From positions 28,632-92,631 of the forward strand of contig NW_006889843.1 of NCBI RefSeq assembly GCF_000231115.1: 64,000 nt of DNA. The letters run 5' to 3'. The stretch comes from Vittaforma corneae ATCC 50505 (Eukaryota > Microsporidia > Nosematidae). Below the pieces are notes generated by a model that was not told the DNA's origin, ran no database searches, and was given only the letters and a program-made list of their open reading frames with translations. Of this stretch, positions 18,516 through 27,817 are shown in pieces (position 1 is the stretch's first letter; each line of letters opens with the position of its first letter). The position numbers were made by a program, and so were the translations under genes.

Positions 18516-18974
18516 GCCCCTCCTTTTCTAAAATTTTTTAAACCAAAAGGAGAAAATTTTTAAAGAAAAGAAAAATAAAAGAAAAATTAAAAAACAACCA
18601 AATATTAATAGAGCTCAGATGTGCTTAAATAGCTACATATTGGCTGTATTTGATTTATCGGTTGGTTGGCTTTGTGAACTTTAGTCTCCGAAGCTTAGTC
18701 TAAACAACTGGCGGGATTTAGGCATATCAAGTACGCTTCAAAACATCATGCATGTTAGTTCTGGCTTTATTTTGAGCGAACTTATCTTATATACTGAAAC
18801 TTTGTCGATTGGATTCTCACTAAATTTAATCAATACTCACATCTATTACATATCGTCTTGCTTTTAATGCAAGACAGCTATAGCCTAAACCAGTTGATTG
18901 CAGAAATATAAATACATTTACATGCCATATGAGTAGCAATAATAGCAATACAAATATTCCATTCAGCAATACCT
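18516..18974. other. Intergenic, 459 nt, with one hairpin
   Basis: AT-rich spacer upstream of a minus-strand membrane-protein gene. It holds a perfect hairpin at 18855-18875 (listed separately). No coding frame is supported. Confidence 0.5.
18855..18875. repeat. Inverted repeat, 7-bp stem
   Basis: GTCTTGC (18855-18861) and GCAAGAC (18869-18875) pair perfectly around a 7-nt loop TTTTAAT. It lies 3' of the minus-strand gene ending at 18975. It could be a 3'-end or small RNA structure; function unknown. Confidence 0.5.
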
Positions 18975-19583
18975 TCAGACATTTCTCACCACTACAGCAG
19001 TGCTAATATCGTTTTCAAAGCTAAATACAACTATGCAGTTTTGATAGCAGCACAGGACTAAGTCCGTGCCAAGCTCTTCTACTATTTTCAGGTCTTTTCC
19101 AGAAACACATATCTCAAAACAGTCAACCCCATCAACCCTCTGTGCATCAAGAACATTTCTTGTCTTGACATATCCACTTGTCTGGAGTAGCAACTTGTTT
19201 TTTGAAAAGATTATAAAGGTATTGTCTATTGATATGCACTTGAATATGGGAACTTTTGCAGTTAATATCGGATTTTCAAATTCAAATGTGTAATTTAAGC
19301 TTATAAGTTCAATCTTCTTACAAATTTTAGCCATCTTATCACCAACAGTACTTTCAAAGCTGTACTTTAGAACGCCATCTTCAATTACAAACTCCGTGGT
19401 GCTTCTCATTAGATCAGAAAGATCCTTGCTCTCAATCCCAAACTCGGTGTCACAAAGATTTGGTAGGCAAACTGAAATTGAGGACGAGGAAATGCTCGAG
19501 TGTGTTACGTGGGCCTTTTGAGAATATTTTTGGATAAATAGCACTTTTTGAAGCAAATATGGTGAATTCTGAATATTTCCCAT
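18975..19583 (-). CDS. Hypothetical protein, 202 aa, beta-rich
   Basis: The ATG at 19583 follows CACCC. After a Ser-rich stretch (about 27-37) the protein is beta-rich with alternating hydrophobic residues, ending in LVLCCYQNCIVVFSFE and a final strand. The last 80 residues loosely resemble the fold pattern of checkpoint sliding-clamp subunits (Rad1/Hus1), but no motif is decisive and this is only a suggestion. Its start codon overlaps the start codon of the plus-strand gene at 19582 within CCCATGGG. Confidence 0.55.
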   Translation of the reverse strand: MGNIQNSPYLLQKVLFIQKYSQKAHVTHSSISSSSISVCLPNLCDTEFGIESKDLSDLMRSTTEFVIEDGVLKYSFESTVGDKMAKICKKIELISLNYTFEFENPILTAKVPIFKCISIDNTFIIFSKNKLLLQTSGYVKTRNVLDAQRVDGVDCFEICVSGKDLKIVEELGTDLVLCCYQNCIVVFSFENDISTAVVVRNV

Positions 19584-19586
19584 GGG
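19579..19586. promoter_or_regulatory. Palindromic shared start signal CCCATGGG
   Basis: The 8-bp palindrome supplies CCC immediately before ATG on both strands. The plus-strand gene starts at 19582 and the minus-strand gene at 19583, so the two initiation codons overlap by two base pairs. Each gene's promoter elements must therefore lie inside the other's coding sequence. Confidence 0.6.
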
Positions 19587-19791
19587 TGAAGAACGAGTTG
19601 AAGTTGAAGATGCATGTAAGGGAACTTATGCACCTTATTCAAGTGACATTTCCTATGCAGTTGATAATAGCAAGGTCGTTGATTTGGATTACGTTATGCA
19701 CCAAAATATCCATGAACTACCTACTGTTGGTTATGTCTGGTTAAATATTGAGGATGCTCATGCCATCGATATTTATGATTTTGGACTGTAG
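19582..19791 (+). CDS. Small acidic hypothetical protein, 69 aa
   Basis: This begins at an ATG directly after CCC and reads MGEERVEVEDACKGTY, with many Asp, Glu, Val and Tyr residues and no signal peptide or membrane segment. It lies just upstream of RPC40 on the same strand (54 nt apart) and shares its start palindrome with the divergent gene. It matches nothing I know. The C-run start and normal amino-acid composition support it; the small size keeps confidence moderate. Confidence 0.5.
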   Translation: MGEERVEVEDACKGTYAPYSSDISYAVDNSKVVDLDYVMHQNIHELPTVGYVWLNIEDAHAIDIYDFGL

Positions 19792-19844
19792 AATAGCATA
19801 CTGAAAAGGCTTTGTTCAGCTTTTTACAGCCCAAAAATTTTCGC

Positions 19845-20741
19845 ATGTACAGAGTAGAAGCCGAGGCAACAGTAAAGGACTTCGAAATCTCAAATGCGAG
19901 TTTGGACGAGTTCATAAACAATCTTCAGCTCAAAATCATATCAAAAACCGCTAGCTCAATAGAATTTGATATTCTTAACTGCCATCCCTCGATTGCTAAT
20001 ACTCTAAGAAGAATCCTCATCTCAAAAGTCCCCACAATGGCAATACATTACGTGTCTGTGTATGAAAACAATACAGTCTTTCCTGATGAGTACATAGCCC
20101 ACAGACTTGGACTTATTCCACTTGAAGCCAATCCTGAATATTTCAGTTATTTCAAGGACGAAGAAACTTTTGAGAATGTTCTTAATTTTAGGATAGATAA
20201 AACAGCCGACAAAGAGCCTGTAAACCTGATGTCGGATGATATTGAGTTTGTACCTGCTGAAGGACAAGATCATTTTAGCTTCCGCTTTAAGCCAAATGTA
20301 TTAGTCTGTAAAATGGTACCTGGGAATCAGGTTGAGATGACTTTCAAGGCAATAAAAGGAAGAGGAGAGCAGCATGCCAAGTGGAGTCCAGTTTCTCTAT
20401 GCTCCTACCGAATAATGCCAAAGATAATTTTAGAGAAGGACTTTTACGGAGAGGATGCAAAAGAGCTTCAGGCATGCTTTAGTCCAGGTGTCATTGAGAT
20501 CATCAACAACAAGGCAGTTGTTGCAAATCCAAGATTAGAAAGTATGAGCAGAGAGGCCCTGAGGCACGAAAAATTCAAAGATTCAGTAAAAATACTGCGA
20601 GAGAGTGGATGGTTTTGTTTTAATGTTGAGACAATAACGCTTGATCCTATCCAGGTGCTAAAGATGGGACTTGAGGAATTAATAAGAAGCTGCAAGGAGC
20701 TAAAGGAGGAGGTACGATTGGAGGGGGAGAGCTATGGATGA
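19845..20741 (+). CDS. RPC40: RNA polymerase I/III subunit AC40
   Basis: The ATG at 19845 has CCC about 14 nt upstream and gives 298 aa. The alpha-like motif IANTLRRILISKVPTMAI (about 47-64) and AHRLGLIPLEANPEYF match the RPC40/Rpb3/RpoA family; the segment HAKWSPVSLCSYRIMPKI followed by FSPGVIEI points to AC40 rather than Rpb3, and no Rpb3-type zinc site is seen. AC40 pairs with AC19 to nucleate assembly of RNA polymerases I and III. It is a little shorter than yeast AC40 (335 aa). Confidence 0.88.
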   Translation: MYRVEAEATVKDFEISNASLDEFINNLQLKIISKTASSIEFDILNCHPSIANTLRRILISKVPTMAIHYVSVYENNTVFPDEYIAHRLGLIPLEANPEYFSYFKDEETFENVLNFRIDKTADKEPVNLMSDDIEFVPAEGQDHFSFRFKPNVLVCKMVPGNQVEMTFKAIKGRGEQHAKWSPVSLCSYRIMPKIILEKDFYGEDAKELQACFSPGVIEIINNKAVVANPRLESMSREALRHEKFKDSVKILRESGWFCFNVETITLDPIQVLKMGLEELIRSCKELKEEVRLEGESYG

Positions 20742-20958
20742 CAGTAATATGCATTTCCAAGTAAATTAGTATTTTTAATACGCATTCTCGCTATTTATTA
20801 TTATTTCTATAATTTCTTACTTCTTTGATGGATTTCTTTAGAACAGGCTCACTAGATTATTTGCATGTCTTACTGCATTTACTAGCTTTCTTGTTTGATC
20901 TTTTAGCAAAGATGGGTATTCAATCCTTATTCTTTTATTTTAGTCTACTTGCTTACCC

Positions 20959-21375
20959 ATGAGTAACCCTTTGAATTGCTGCTGTCCAAATCAAAAGTAC
21001 ACAATTTACATCACAGGATCCATGGAGGATAAGAGAATATTTTGTGAGAAAGTATTCAACATTAAACTAAGAGACATCTCCTTTTCTGAGAACTTGGTGC
21101 ATTTCAATGGAACTAGCCTTATCCTACTTGTTATTGCAAACGAAGGGGATCTAAGAGATGTTCATCAAATGCATATGAAAATGGCGAATGCAGTGATATT
21201 GCTTAGAGACCGGGATGAGAACGTGGAGACTGACAAGAAGACTTTGTTTGTCAGAATGAATGGAAAGTCGCAGCTAGAAAGTGAGAATAATTTGATTGTA
21301 CGATCAGTCATTAAGGGATCATATGAAGATGCAAGAGATGGTGTAAAAGAGCTAACCAAGTTAATAAAGCATTAG
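20959..21375 (+). CDS. Hypothetical protein, 138 aa
   Basis: The ATG directly follows CCC. After a Cys-rich start (LNCCCPNQ) the protein alternates hydrophobic strands and helices (YTIYITGSMED, SLILLVIANEG, NAVILLRDRDE), a pattern that could be a small Rossmann or GTPase-like fold that has lost its P-loop. This is shape only; no nucleotide-binding motif remains. I do not recognise the family. Confidence 0.55.
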   Translation: MSNPLNCCCPNQKYTIYITGSMEDKRIFCEKVFNIKLRDISFSENLVHFNGTSLILLVIANEGDLRDVHQMHMKMANAVILLRDRDENVETDKKTLFVRMNGKSQLESENNLIVRSVIKGSYEDARDGVKELTKLIKH

Positions 21376-21617
21376 TTTGTTATTTTAAGGATGGATATTG
21401 TAGAAACTTAATGAGAGATTTAATTTATAGTATATTTCACTAGCCAATGTATTAATATATTTAATACTTTATATACATACAATGCATTGGTGGGATGTGG
21501 AGGGTACTGTTATACATGCAGGTGGCAACTCATTTTCCGTTATCTATTTTCCAACTGAAAGCACACCAGGTATTTTGAGCTTTCAAAATTTATCTTTTCT
21601 CCCACCCTCAAGTGAAT

Positions 21618-22967
21618 ATGGGCATTTCACAACCCGTAATTAATTTCATCCAAGGCCTAAAAGATCTAAAATCACTCTATCGGGACCCATTGTTTTCTGT
21701 TTGCATTCTTAGAGTGCTGGATAAGGACACATCAGCCCTTCTCTTTGATCTCCTCAGATTGAATTTAGATTTAAATACGATTAAAGCACTTCCAAACGTC
21801 AAGGAAAGCCTTGGCACATTGCTTTCTCTGGGACTAATCAGGAAAATAGACAGCAAAATATCCTTGGATTCGGAGTATCGTTCGTCTTTACTCGAGTCCT
21901 TTTGTCTGAACCACTTTGACAGAAAGTTTAAACCTATTAGTATTAATGACTTGAAAAGTATAAATCTGAAATTAGAGTGCTTAGATAGTGGAAATGCTAA
22001 TAGTAAATTAGAAAAGATTGCCGAGGAGAAGATTCACTCAATTTTGGAGTATATAGCCTCCGATTCAAGCATTAATCTCGCTGGAGTCCAAGACATTTTA
22101 TTTTACTGCGAGTTAAAAGACACTTTACAACAAATAACCAACAAGGGATTTGAGTTTCTTTTGCTTGCACGAAAAGACCAGCTGTGGTTTTTGATTGTCA
22201 ACGCAATTAAGTACCACAGCAGGGATTCATTGGAGGAGTCGGAAATGTTTATAAGCCTAGCTGAAATTTTGATGAAAAGGAGGTGTGGACCATATATCTG
22301 CAGTAGTTTTTCAAGCTGGCATTCATTTCTGGATTCGATCGGGGTACTTTTCGTGATTAGTCAAGACAATAATCTAGTGTTTTACGTTAATAATTCCGTA
22401 CTGTACGACAAAGTGCCACTGGCAGACTCAGCCATGACACACCATGGCACAGCTGGCATAGACGATATCTATGATATTGATTATACCAAACCAAATATAC
22501 CGATCAACAAGGCTTCAAACAAGTTCATAGTTCTGGAAACAAACTTCAAGATATATGCATACACAAGTACTGCATATGACAAAAGCGTGCTTTCACTCTT
22601 TAGTAAGACGGTCTATGTCTTTCCGAACTTGATTAAGGCATGTTTCGATGAAGAGTCACTACTTTCGGCCTTTAATAAGGGTATAACTGCCAAGCAAATT
22701 ATCAAATATTTACAGGAACACAGTGAGGAGGTGCCAAAAAACATTGTTAATCAGATTAGCATTTGGGAGCATAGACAGCACAGGATCAGAGCCAGGAATG
22801 GGTATTTGTACCACGATTTCATACATTTGAGCGATTTCCATCGCGTGCTAAGGTATGTTGAATCAAAGGGAGGATTAATTTACAGGGACGAAGTGAAAAG
22901 AATGATTGTGGGAGAAGAGAGAATACATGAATCTGTTAAAAATTTTATTAAAGAAATGCAAAAATAG
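21618..22967 (+). CDS. TFB2: TFIIH core subunit Tfb2/p52
   Basis: The ATG at 21618 is preferred to the GTG six nt upstream; CCCACCC lies 7-13 nt upstream of that GTG. The 449-aa protein matches Tfb2/p52 best in the C-terminal half: FIVLETNFKIYAYTST, VYVFPNLI, AFNKGITAKQIIKYL, VNQISIWEHRQHR and GYLYHDF. Tfb2 bridges XPB/Ssl2 to the rest of TFIIH in transcription initiation and nucleotide excision repair. Length is close to the human protein (462 aa). Confidence 0.88.
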   Translation: MGISQPVINFIQGLKDLKSLYRDPLFSVCILRVLDKDTSALLFDLLRLNLDLNTIKALPNVKESLGTLLSLGLIRKIDSKISLDSEYRSSLLESFCLNHFDRKFKPISINDLKSINLKLECLDSGNANSKLEKIAEEKIHSILEYIASDSSINLAGVQDILFYCELKDTLQQITNKGFEFLLLARKDQLWFLIVNAIKYHSRDSLEESEMFISLAEILMKRRCGPYICSSFSSWHSFLDSIGVLFVISQDNNLVFYVNNSVLYDKVPLADSAMTHHGTAGIDDIYDIDYTKPNIPINKASNKFIVLETNFKIYAYTSTAYDKSVLSLFSKTVYVFPNLIKACFDEESLLSAFNKGITAKQIIKYLQEHSEEVPKNIVNQISIWEHRQHRIRARNGYLYHDFIHLSDFHRVLRYVESKGGLIYRDEVKRMIVGEERIHESVKNFIKEMQK

Positions 22968-23122
22968 TGTAAAAAATAAATCACCAGCCAATAGCTGATT
23001 TGTATGAACTGTGCCGTATTCTTACAGTTAAATATGCAATCTATGCACGCTTTTGAGATTTTATAATTAATATAATAGTATTTTAACAGAATATTGGCAA
23101 GCTATTTGAATACAGTTTCTAT

Positions 23123-23560
23123 TTAGTGAACGGCCTCCTTAATTTCAAATGCAATCATGCACCCAACACCAGCAACAACAATGGCCTCTCTTTCAGGCAG
23201 CTTGTTTTCGACCACAAACAGATTCTTGTCGTTTCCTAAGTCAAGATCCACATCAGAAACGAGAAAGTCAGCCAGAATCGTGTTGGAGTCGTATTTTATA
23301 AGAAACTTCCCATTTTCTGTTGTAACTGTGCACTTATTATTAGACTCTGCTATCTCAACTCCCATATTTTTTGCCTGTTCATAGCACTTCTGGTTATACT
23401 CGTCTCTAGTTGCATCTAATCCCGGCACAAAAGTACATTTGTAGTCCAAGGCAAAACTATGACGAATGACCAAGTGCCTTATATTGGCAGTGAAGAGATA
23501 AATTGCACAGGTATATGTTGCAGGAGAGTCTCCCAGGATCACAATTCTTTTTTCAGCCAT
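23123..23560 (-). CDS. Miniaturised thioredoxin-reductase-like protein (FAD half only)
   Basis: From ATG 23560 the product is 145 aa. The N-terminal part (RIVILGDSPATYTCAIYL, then FVPGLDATRDEYNQKC) aligns with the FAD-binding start of low-Mr thioredoxin reductases, and the end (NLFVVENK..AIVVAGVGCMIAFE) aligns with their C-terminal FAD segment (normally VFAAGD..ITAAGTGCMAA). The whole NADPH domain with its CxxC redox centre is absent, so the family length of about 310 is halved. The GxGxxG loop reads GDSPAT and the AAGD motif reads VVEN, so FAD binding may be lost too. It is open and intact, which argues against a simple pseudogene; a reductase activity is unlikely. Confidence 0.6.
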   Translation of the reverse strand: MAEKRIVILGDSPATYTCAIYLFTANIRHLVIRHSFALDYKCTFVPGLDATRDEYNQKCYEQAKNMGVEIAESNNKCTVTTENGKFLIKYDSNTILADFLVSDVDLDLGNDKNLFVVENKLPEREAIVVAGVGCMIAFEIKEAVH

Positions 23561-23844
23561 GCAAAATTTGGCTGGAAAAATTTTTAAGAAATAAAAGAGA
23601 TACTTGGACACATCAAAGGACATTTATTAAACTAGCCAGACACGTTTATTGAAAATAGAAAACCTATAACCACGATCTATTTGTCCTGTGCAAATAGAGT
23701 CAAGATGGGTAATATCAGAAATAAAAAAGCTGCAATATTTGATAGACTATGTGGAGGTGGCTGTGCTCGTCTAGATAAGCCATCCAACAGACAAGGTTGT
23801 TTATTTTTATTAAATATCCGCACATTTCAAACCCTAAGTGGGAA

Positions 23845-24471
23845 ATGAGCACTCCAAATAAAATCCTTAAGTTTCTCAAAGGTGCATTTACAAGAAAGAA
23901 CGACGAGGATGTTCCAGAAACACTTACAAATCCAATAGACAGCTCTCCCAAATGGTCAGACGGCAAGGAGGCCATCTGTATCAAGAAGAGCGAGTACGAT
24001 TCACTTCAGATGGAGATATTCAACCAGACCGAAATAATAAAAAAGCTAAAAAGAATGAATGAGGAAAGTCAATCAGTGATAAACGATTACGAAAACACAT
24101 TTGAGGCATTATCCCTTGCTAGTAATCTGAGTAGAGATTGTAGCAAAGGCACTACGACAAAAAATGCCATTGTTGAGCTGGAAAAACTAAGAAGTAATGA
24201 ACAAAGATTAAAATCACACATCCAAGCATTGAAAAGAGACTTGCTCCTCTGTGAGGAGAAGGCGGAGAATGAAATAATCCATAAAGAGCAGATAGTGGAC
24301 AGCTTGAAGAATGAAATTGAAGAACTAAATTTCCAAATAAAGCGCAAGAATTCCAAAATTCAGGAACTGAATTATGCTATTTCAGAAATGAAAGTAGAGC
24401 TTGAAAAGAAGAATGAATATTTGATAGAGCTGAGTGTTATTTGCCGAGAATTATTAAGAGAGTATCATTAG
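23845..24471 (+). CDS. Coiled-coil protein, TACC-like C-terminus
   Basis: The ATG at 23845 has CCC about 11 nt upstream. The 208-aa product has a basic, polar N-terminus (1-45) and then continuous coiled coil (about 50-205). The last 20 residues (KNEYLIELSVICRELLREY) resemble the conserved end of TACC-domain proteins (KENEELTxICDELI type), which link to microtubule plus ends and spindle poles. The similarity is short and coiled coils mislead, so this is a hint only. Confidence 0.5.
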   Translation: MSTPNKILKFLKGAFTRKNDEDVPETLTNPIDSSPKWSDGKEAICIKKSEYDSLQMEIFNQTEIIKKLKRMNEESQSVINDYENTFEALSLASNLSRDCSKGTTTKNAIVELEKLRSNEQRLKSHIQALKRDLLLCEEKAENEIIHKEQIVDSLKNEIEELNFQIKRKNSKIQELNYAISEMKVELEKKNEYLIELSVICRELLREYH

Positions 24472-24818
24472 GAGAAGAATTGATATTGGGAGTTAAAAGT
24501 ACACTAGACATGGCCATGTAATTAGCTGAATGCCCTTTGTTAGGTTTATTTCCAACGGAAATGTCGAGAAGCATAATGGCAGTCCTTTTATAAGGCCCCA
24601 ATTTCAAAAAACTGGCTAGCTCTGAGATGTTTGACTGGATTTATGCCTCTTCAATATCCACTCCTAGGTTGATTATTCTTGGGACACGTTGGCCTATTTT
24701 AAATAGACAGCACAATATCTTCACCGGCTACTGCAGTGCGAACAGTCAACCTGTCATTTACTTGTTATATGCAAAATGTTTTTATTAAGTGTATATATTT
24801 TTAATATATGTTTGCTGC
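24472..24818. other. Intergenic, 347 nt
   Basis: No supported gene. A 53-codon frame at 24627-24788 has CCCC only about 30 nt upstream and unremarkable composition; it is not called. No RNA gene was recognised. Confidence 0.5.
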
Positions 24819-25142
24819 ATGAAAGAGAGGGGACAGGAATGGGTGGATGAAACTGTCCATTGCAAAATTCTCACCGACTCGCAGATCGAAACTTTGGAAA
24901 GGTTTATGATCCGCCACAATCTAAAGCTCAGCAAAAAGGACGTGTCTAAGGCAGCCAAAAATCTCAAAATTCCAATCAAAAGCGCCCTGGTGTATTTCCA
25001 GAGTGTCCAAAAAGAACTGGTGAACAGTGGATTTGGAACGAATAAAGAACTGTTAAGTAAAATCAGGAAAATATACAAGAAGATTAAAAGAATACACAGA
25101 GAATACAACAAAGATAAGCCATACATAAACACTATGCAATAA
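24819..25142 (+). CDS. Degenerate homeodomain-like protein, 107 aa
   Basis: The first ATG of the frame is at 24819. Residues about 15-70 fit a homeodomain layout: helix 1 LTDSQIETLERFMIRHN, helix 2 SKKDVSKAAKNL, helix 3 ALVYFQSVQKEL. The core positions Leu16, Phe20, Leu40 and Phe49 are kept, as is Gln50, but Trp48 is Tyr, the invariant Asn51 is Ser and Arg53 is Gln. The DNA-contact helix is therefore altered. A basic C-terminal tail (KKIKRIHREY) follows. Two clearer homeodomain genes lie at 50923 and 62404. The assignment is tentative. Confidence 0.5.
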   Translation: MKERGQEWVDETVHCKILTDSQIETLERFMIRHNLKLSKKDVSKAAKNLKIPIKSALVYFQSVQKELVNSGFGTNKELLSKIRKIYKKIKRIHREYNKDKPYINTMQ

Positions 25143-25316
25143 AGAACTCCTTGCTTCAGCTATGATTGATAAACTTAGCACTTGGAGTGTTTGTTGCAAA
25201 ATAGCACCTGGCTATTAAATATTAAATTGGTAAAATTTAATCTTAAATTACACCCTCCTTGAGTTTTATGCACTGTAAAAATCTTTTAAAAATTTTCATA
25301 TTTTTCTGAGCCTTGT

Positions 25317-26585
25317 ATGTGTGAAGAGGAATGTAAAATAGTTGAAAAACAAGCCACCATAAACATCGGAACAATAGGGCATGTGGCTCATGGAAAAACA
25401 ACCATCGTACAGTGCATCAGTGGGATAAGCACAATAAAATACAAGGCAGAATTAGAACGTAACATTACAATAAAATTGGGATATGCAAATGCAAAGATAT
25501 ATGAGTGTGAGTGTCCAAGACCCCAAAAATACTCAAGCGTGGCAGGCAAATGCGGAACCTGTTCGACCCAAAGAAAATTAGTACGACATGTCAGCTTTGT
25601 TGACTGTCCAGGACACGATGTCTTGATGGCAACAATGCTCACCGGAACAGCGATCATGGATGCAGCGCTTCTTCTTGTTGCTGCTAATGAGCCATGCCCT
25701 CAATCGCAGACTACAGAGCATCTCTTTGCCGTTGAGGTAATGAATCTTAAGAAAATAGTTGTTATCCAGAATAAGATAGATTTAGTTACGAAGGAGCAAG
25801 CCATCGAACAGTATGGCCAAATAAAAGAATTTCTTAAGACATCACAGGTGGAGGGGCCAATCGTGCCTGTTTCTGGGCAACTGAATATTAATATCGATGC
25901 CGTTCTTGATTATATTGTCAATTATATTGAGGTACCTAAAAGAGATAGAAATGAGAAGGCAAAGATGATTATCATACGGTCATTTGATGTTAACAAGCCA
26001 GGTACAAAGATAGAAGATTTGAATGGTGGCGTCATTGGCGGATCACTGGTTTCAGGAATGCTGGGAATAGGAGATGAGATAGAAATTCGACCAGGACACT
26101 ACTACAAAGACGGTGACGAGTTTGTGTGTAAGCCTTTTGTAACGAATATTACTAGTCTTAAAGCAGAGAAAACAGCACTAGACAAGGCCTATCCAGGAGG
26201 GCTGATTGGGGTTGGCACAAATCTCGACCCAAGCTTCTGCAAGTCGGATAGGATTGTTGGCATGGTGATGGGTCTGAAGGGCACACTTCCGCCTGTCTAC
26301 AGTGTGATAACAGTTAGATGCACACTATTCCAGAAGACGGTGTCAGGCTCGAAGGAAAACCTGAAGGTAGACGAGTCTATTTTGCTGAACATTGGCAGCA
26401 CAACGACTGGGTGTAAATTAATAGAGCTTCAAGATGAATCTGTTGCAGTTTTTGATCTTTTAAAGCCGTGCTGCTGTGAGCATGGCGAAAAGATTGCAAT
26501 TTCTAGGAAAATCAAAAATAACTGGAGATTGATAGGATATGGAACAATCTGTGAAGGAAAAGAAGTTAGACCAAGATATGATTAA
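25317..26585 (+). CDS. GCD11: Translation initiation factor eIF2 subunit gamma
   Basis: The 422-aa protein shows all GTPase motifs: P-loop GHVAHGKTT (about 21-29), DCPGHD (about 97), NKIDL (about 145), and the eIF2-gamma-specific zinc knuckle CECPRP..CGTC inside the G domain (residues about 62-84). Domain II/III motifs follow (SFDVNKPGT, GGVIGGS, GVGTNLDPS). It delivers initiator Met-tRNA to the 40S subunit as part of eIF2. It is about 100 residues shorter than yeast, mainly at the N-terminus, which is common in microsporidia. Confidence 0.95.
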   Translation: MCEEECKIVEKQATINIGTIGHVAHGKTTIVQCISGISTIKYKAELERNITIKLGYANAKIYECECPRPQKYSSVAGKCGTCSTQRKLVRHVSFVDCPGHDVLMATMLTGTAIMDAALLLVAANEPCPQSQTTEHLFAVEVMNLKKIVVIQNKIDLVTKEQAIEQYGQIKEFLKTSQVEGPIVPVSGQLNINIDAVLDYIVNYIEVPKRDRNEKAKMIIIRSFDVNKPGTKIEDLNGGVIGGSLVSGMLGIGDEIEIRPGHYYKDGDEFVCKPFVTNITSLKAEKTALDKAYPGGLIGVGTNLDPSFCKSDRIVGMVMGLKGTLPPVYSVITVRCTLFQKTVSGSKENLKVDESILLNIGSTTTGCKLIELQDESVAVFDLLKPCCCEHGEKIAISRKIKNNWRLIGYGTICEGKEVRPRYD

Positions 26586-26760
26586 AAGTCAGTGCGGTTT
26601 TTCCTATTAATAAAATTTTATTGGCAAATGGGCCAGTCTATCCGTTCATATTTCTATTGTGCTGGCCATCAAATTGTAGTAAATATGGACCATGCAATAT
26701 AAAAGATGGCAAACAACTTTCTCCTTCAAGGAATACTTCGGGTTTGCATTCTATAAAAGC

Positions 26761-27555
26761 TTAATGCTTGTTTGCCTTAATCTTTACGAAATCTTCCAGC
26801 CTGTCATATTCTAATATTCCCTTTGCACAGAAATTGTAAATAATCCTCAGAAGGCTTACTCTGTCAATTTCCAGCTCTTTTCCTATCGTCTCAACCTTGC
26901 ATTCGTTCTCTTTTACAATTTTGAAAAGAACCCGTGCCCATTCCTCGTTTCGACCTTTCAGCTTGTCTAAAACCCTTTGCTTGGCGTATGCACCAAATGT
27001 ATTCTCCTTTATGAAAGCAAGATTCTTCATGGCACCTGGTTCTAAATCATATATTCCTCGAATAGTATTCTTGTTTAGTTCGTACTCCGCATTCAACTCT
27101 CCATGTGACCTAAGTCTTGTTAATATCTGGGAGAGCTCTTCGGCAGTCTTGTTTCCGTACTTCTGTGACACACTAATCTTCATATTTGCCAACTCAATCT
27201 CTCTGGCATCACATTCAGCCTCTAAATTCTTGTAGTCTTTGATAATTTTCAGCTTTTCAACAATATCCTCCTGTTCGTTGGTAGGCAAATTCAAATATTC
27301 ATTTTTGAGAATAAAAATTACTTTTGTCATTTTGTCTTCAAAGTCTTCAGTGGCTTGTATGTTTGGAAGGCTGTAGTAGGAAAGAATTGTGTTCAGCTGA
27401 TTGTAAGACTCAGGAATGTCAAAGGCAGGCGGAAGAGGGGAATTGGTTATTTGCGGAAGACCATGCTCAACAAGATGATTTGAGTTGTTCTCCTTGCTAT
27501 TTATGAACTCTGCTGGTGTTTTTTTATTGCATTGTACCTCTTTATTGTCTTCCAT
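26761..27555 (-). CDS. Hypothetical coiled-coil protein with possible winged-helix end
   Basis: CCCCA precedes the ATG. The 264-aa protein has a polar, Asn-rich N-terminus (1-45), a central helical/coiled-coil region (about 70-190) and a C-terminal 60 residues (NECKVETIGKELEID, LLRIIYNFCAKGILEY) with the helix-turn-helix-plus-wing pattern of small winged-helix domains. No catalytic motif or signal peptide. I cannot name a family. Confidence 0.6.
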   Translation of the reverse strand: MEDNKEVQCNKKTPAEFINSKENNSNHLVEHGLPQITNSPLPPAFDIPESYNQLNTILSYYSLPNIQATEDFEDKMTKVIFILKNEYLNLPTNEQEDIVEKLKIIKDYKNLEAECDAREIELANMKISVSQKYGNKTAEELSQILTRLRSHGELNAEYELNKNTIRGIYDLEPGAMKNLAFIKENTFGAYAKQRVLDKLKGRNEEWARVLFKIVKENECKVETIGKELEIDRVSLLRIIYNFCAKGILEYDRLEDFVKIKANKH

Positions 27556-27817
27556 TGGGGTTAAAATAGAAGTGACTCAAAACCATTAGGCGGAAAGCAA
27601 TATTAGAAATAAGACACCTATGCACAGTATTCCAGTAATGTTTTGCTAGCCTGAATACAATTATGCAATTTAGTACTGCAAATAAGCTTGAAAACAGTCA
27701 CGTAGATTCTAGAGGCGGCCTTGATGTATCCTTCCATTTGGCTCATTTTACTGCAGATTTACTTCCCTGTCAATACTTTCTTACTGATCTTGCATCGATC
27801 TATTGTGCATCCCCAAA

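Noticed and set aside
24627..24788. 53-codon plus-strand frame
   Set aside because: CCCC is about 30 nt away and composition is not informative; chance length in this base composition.
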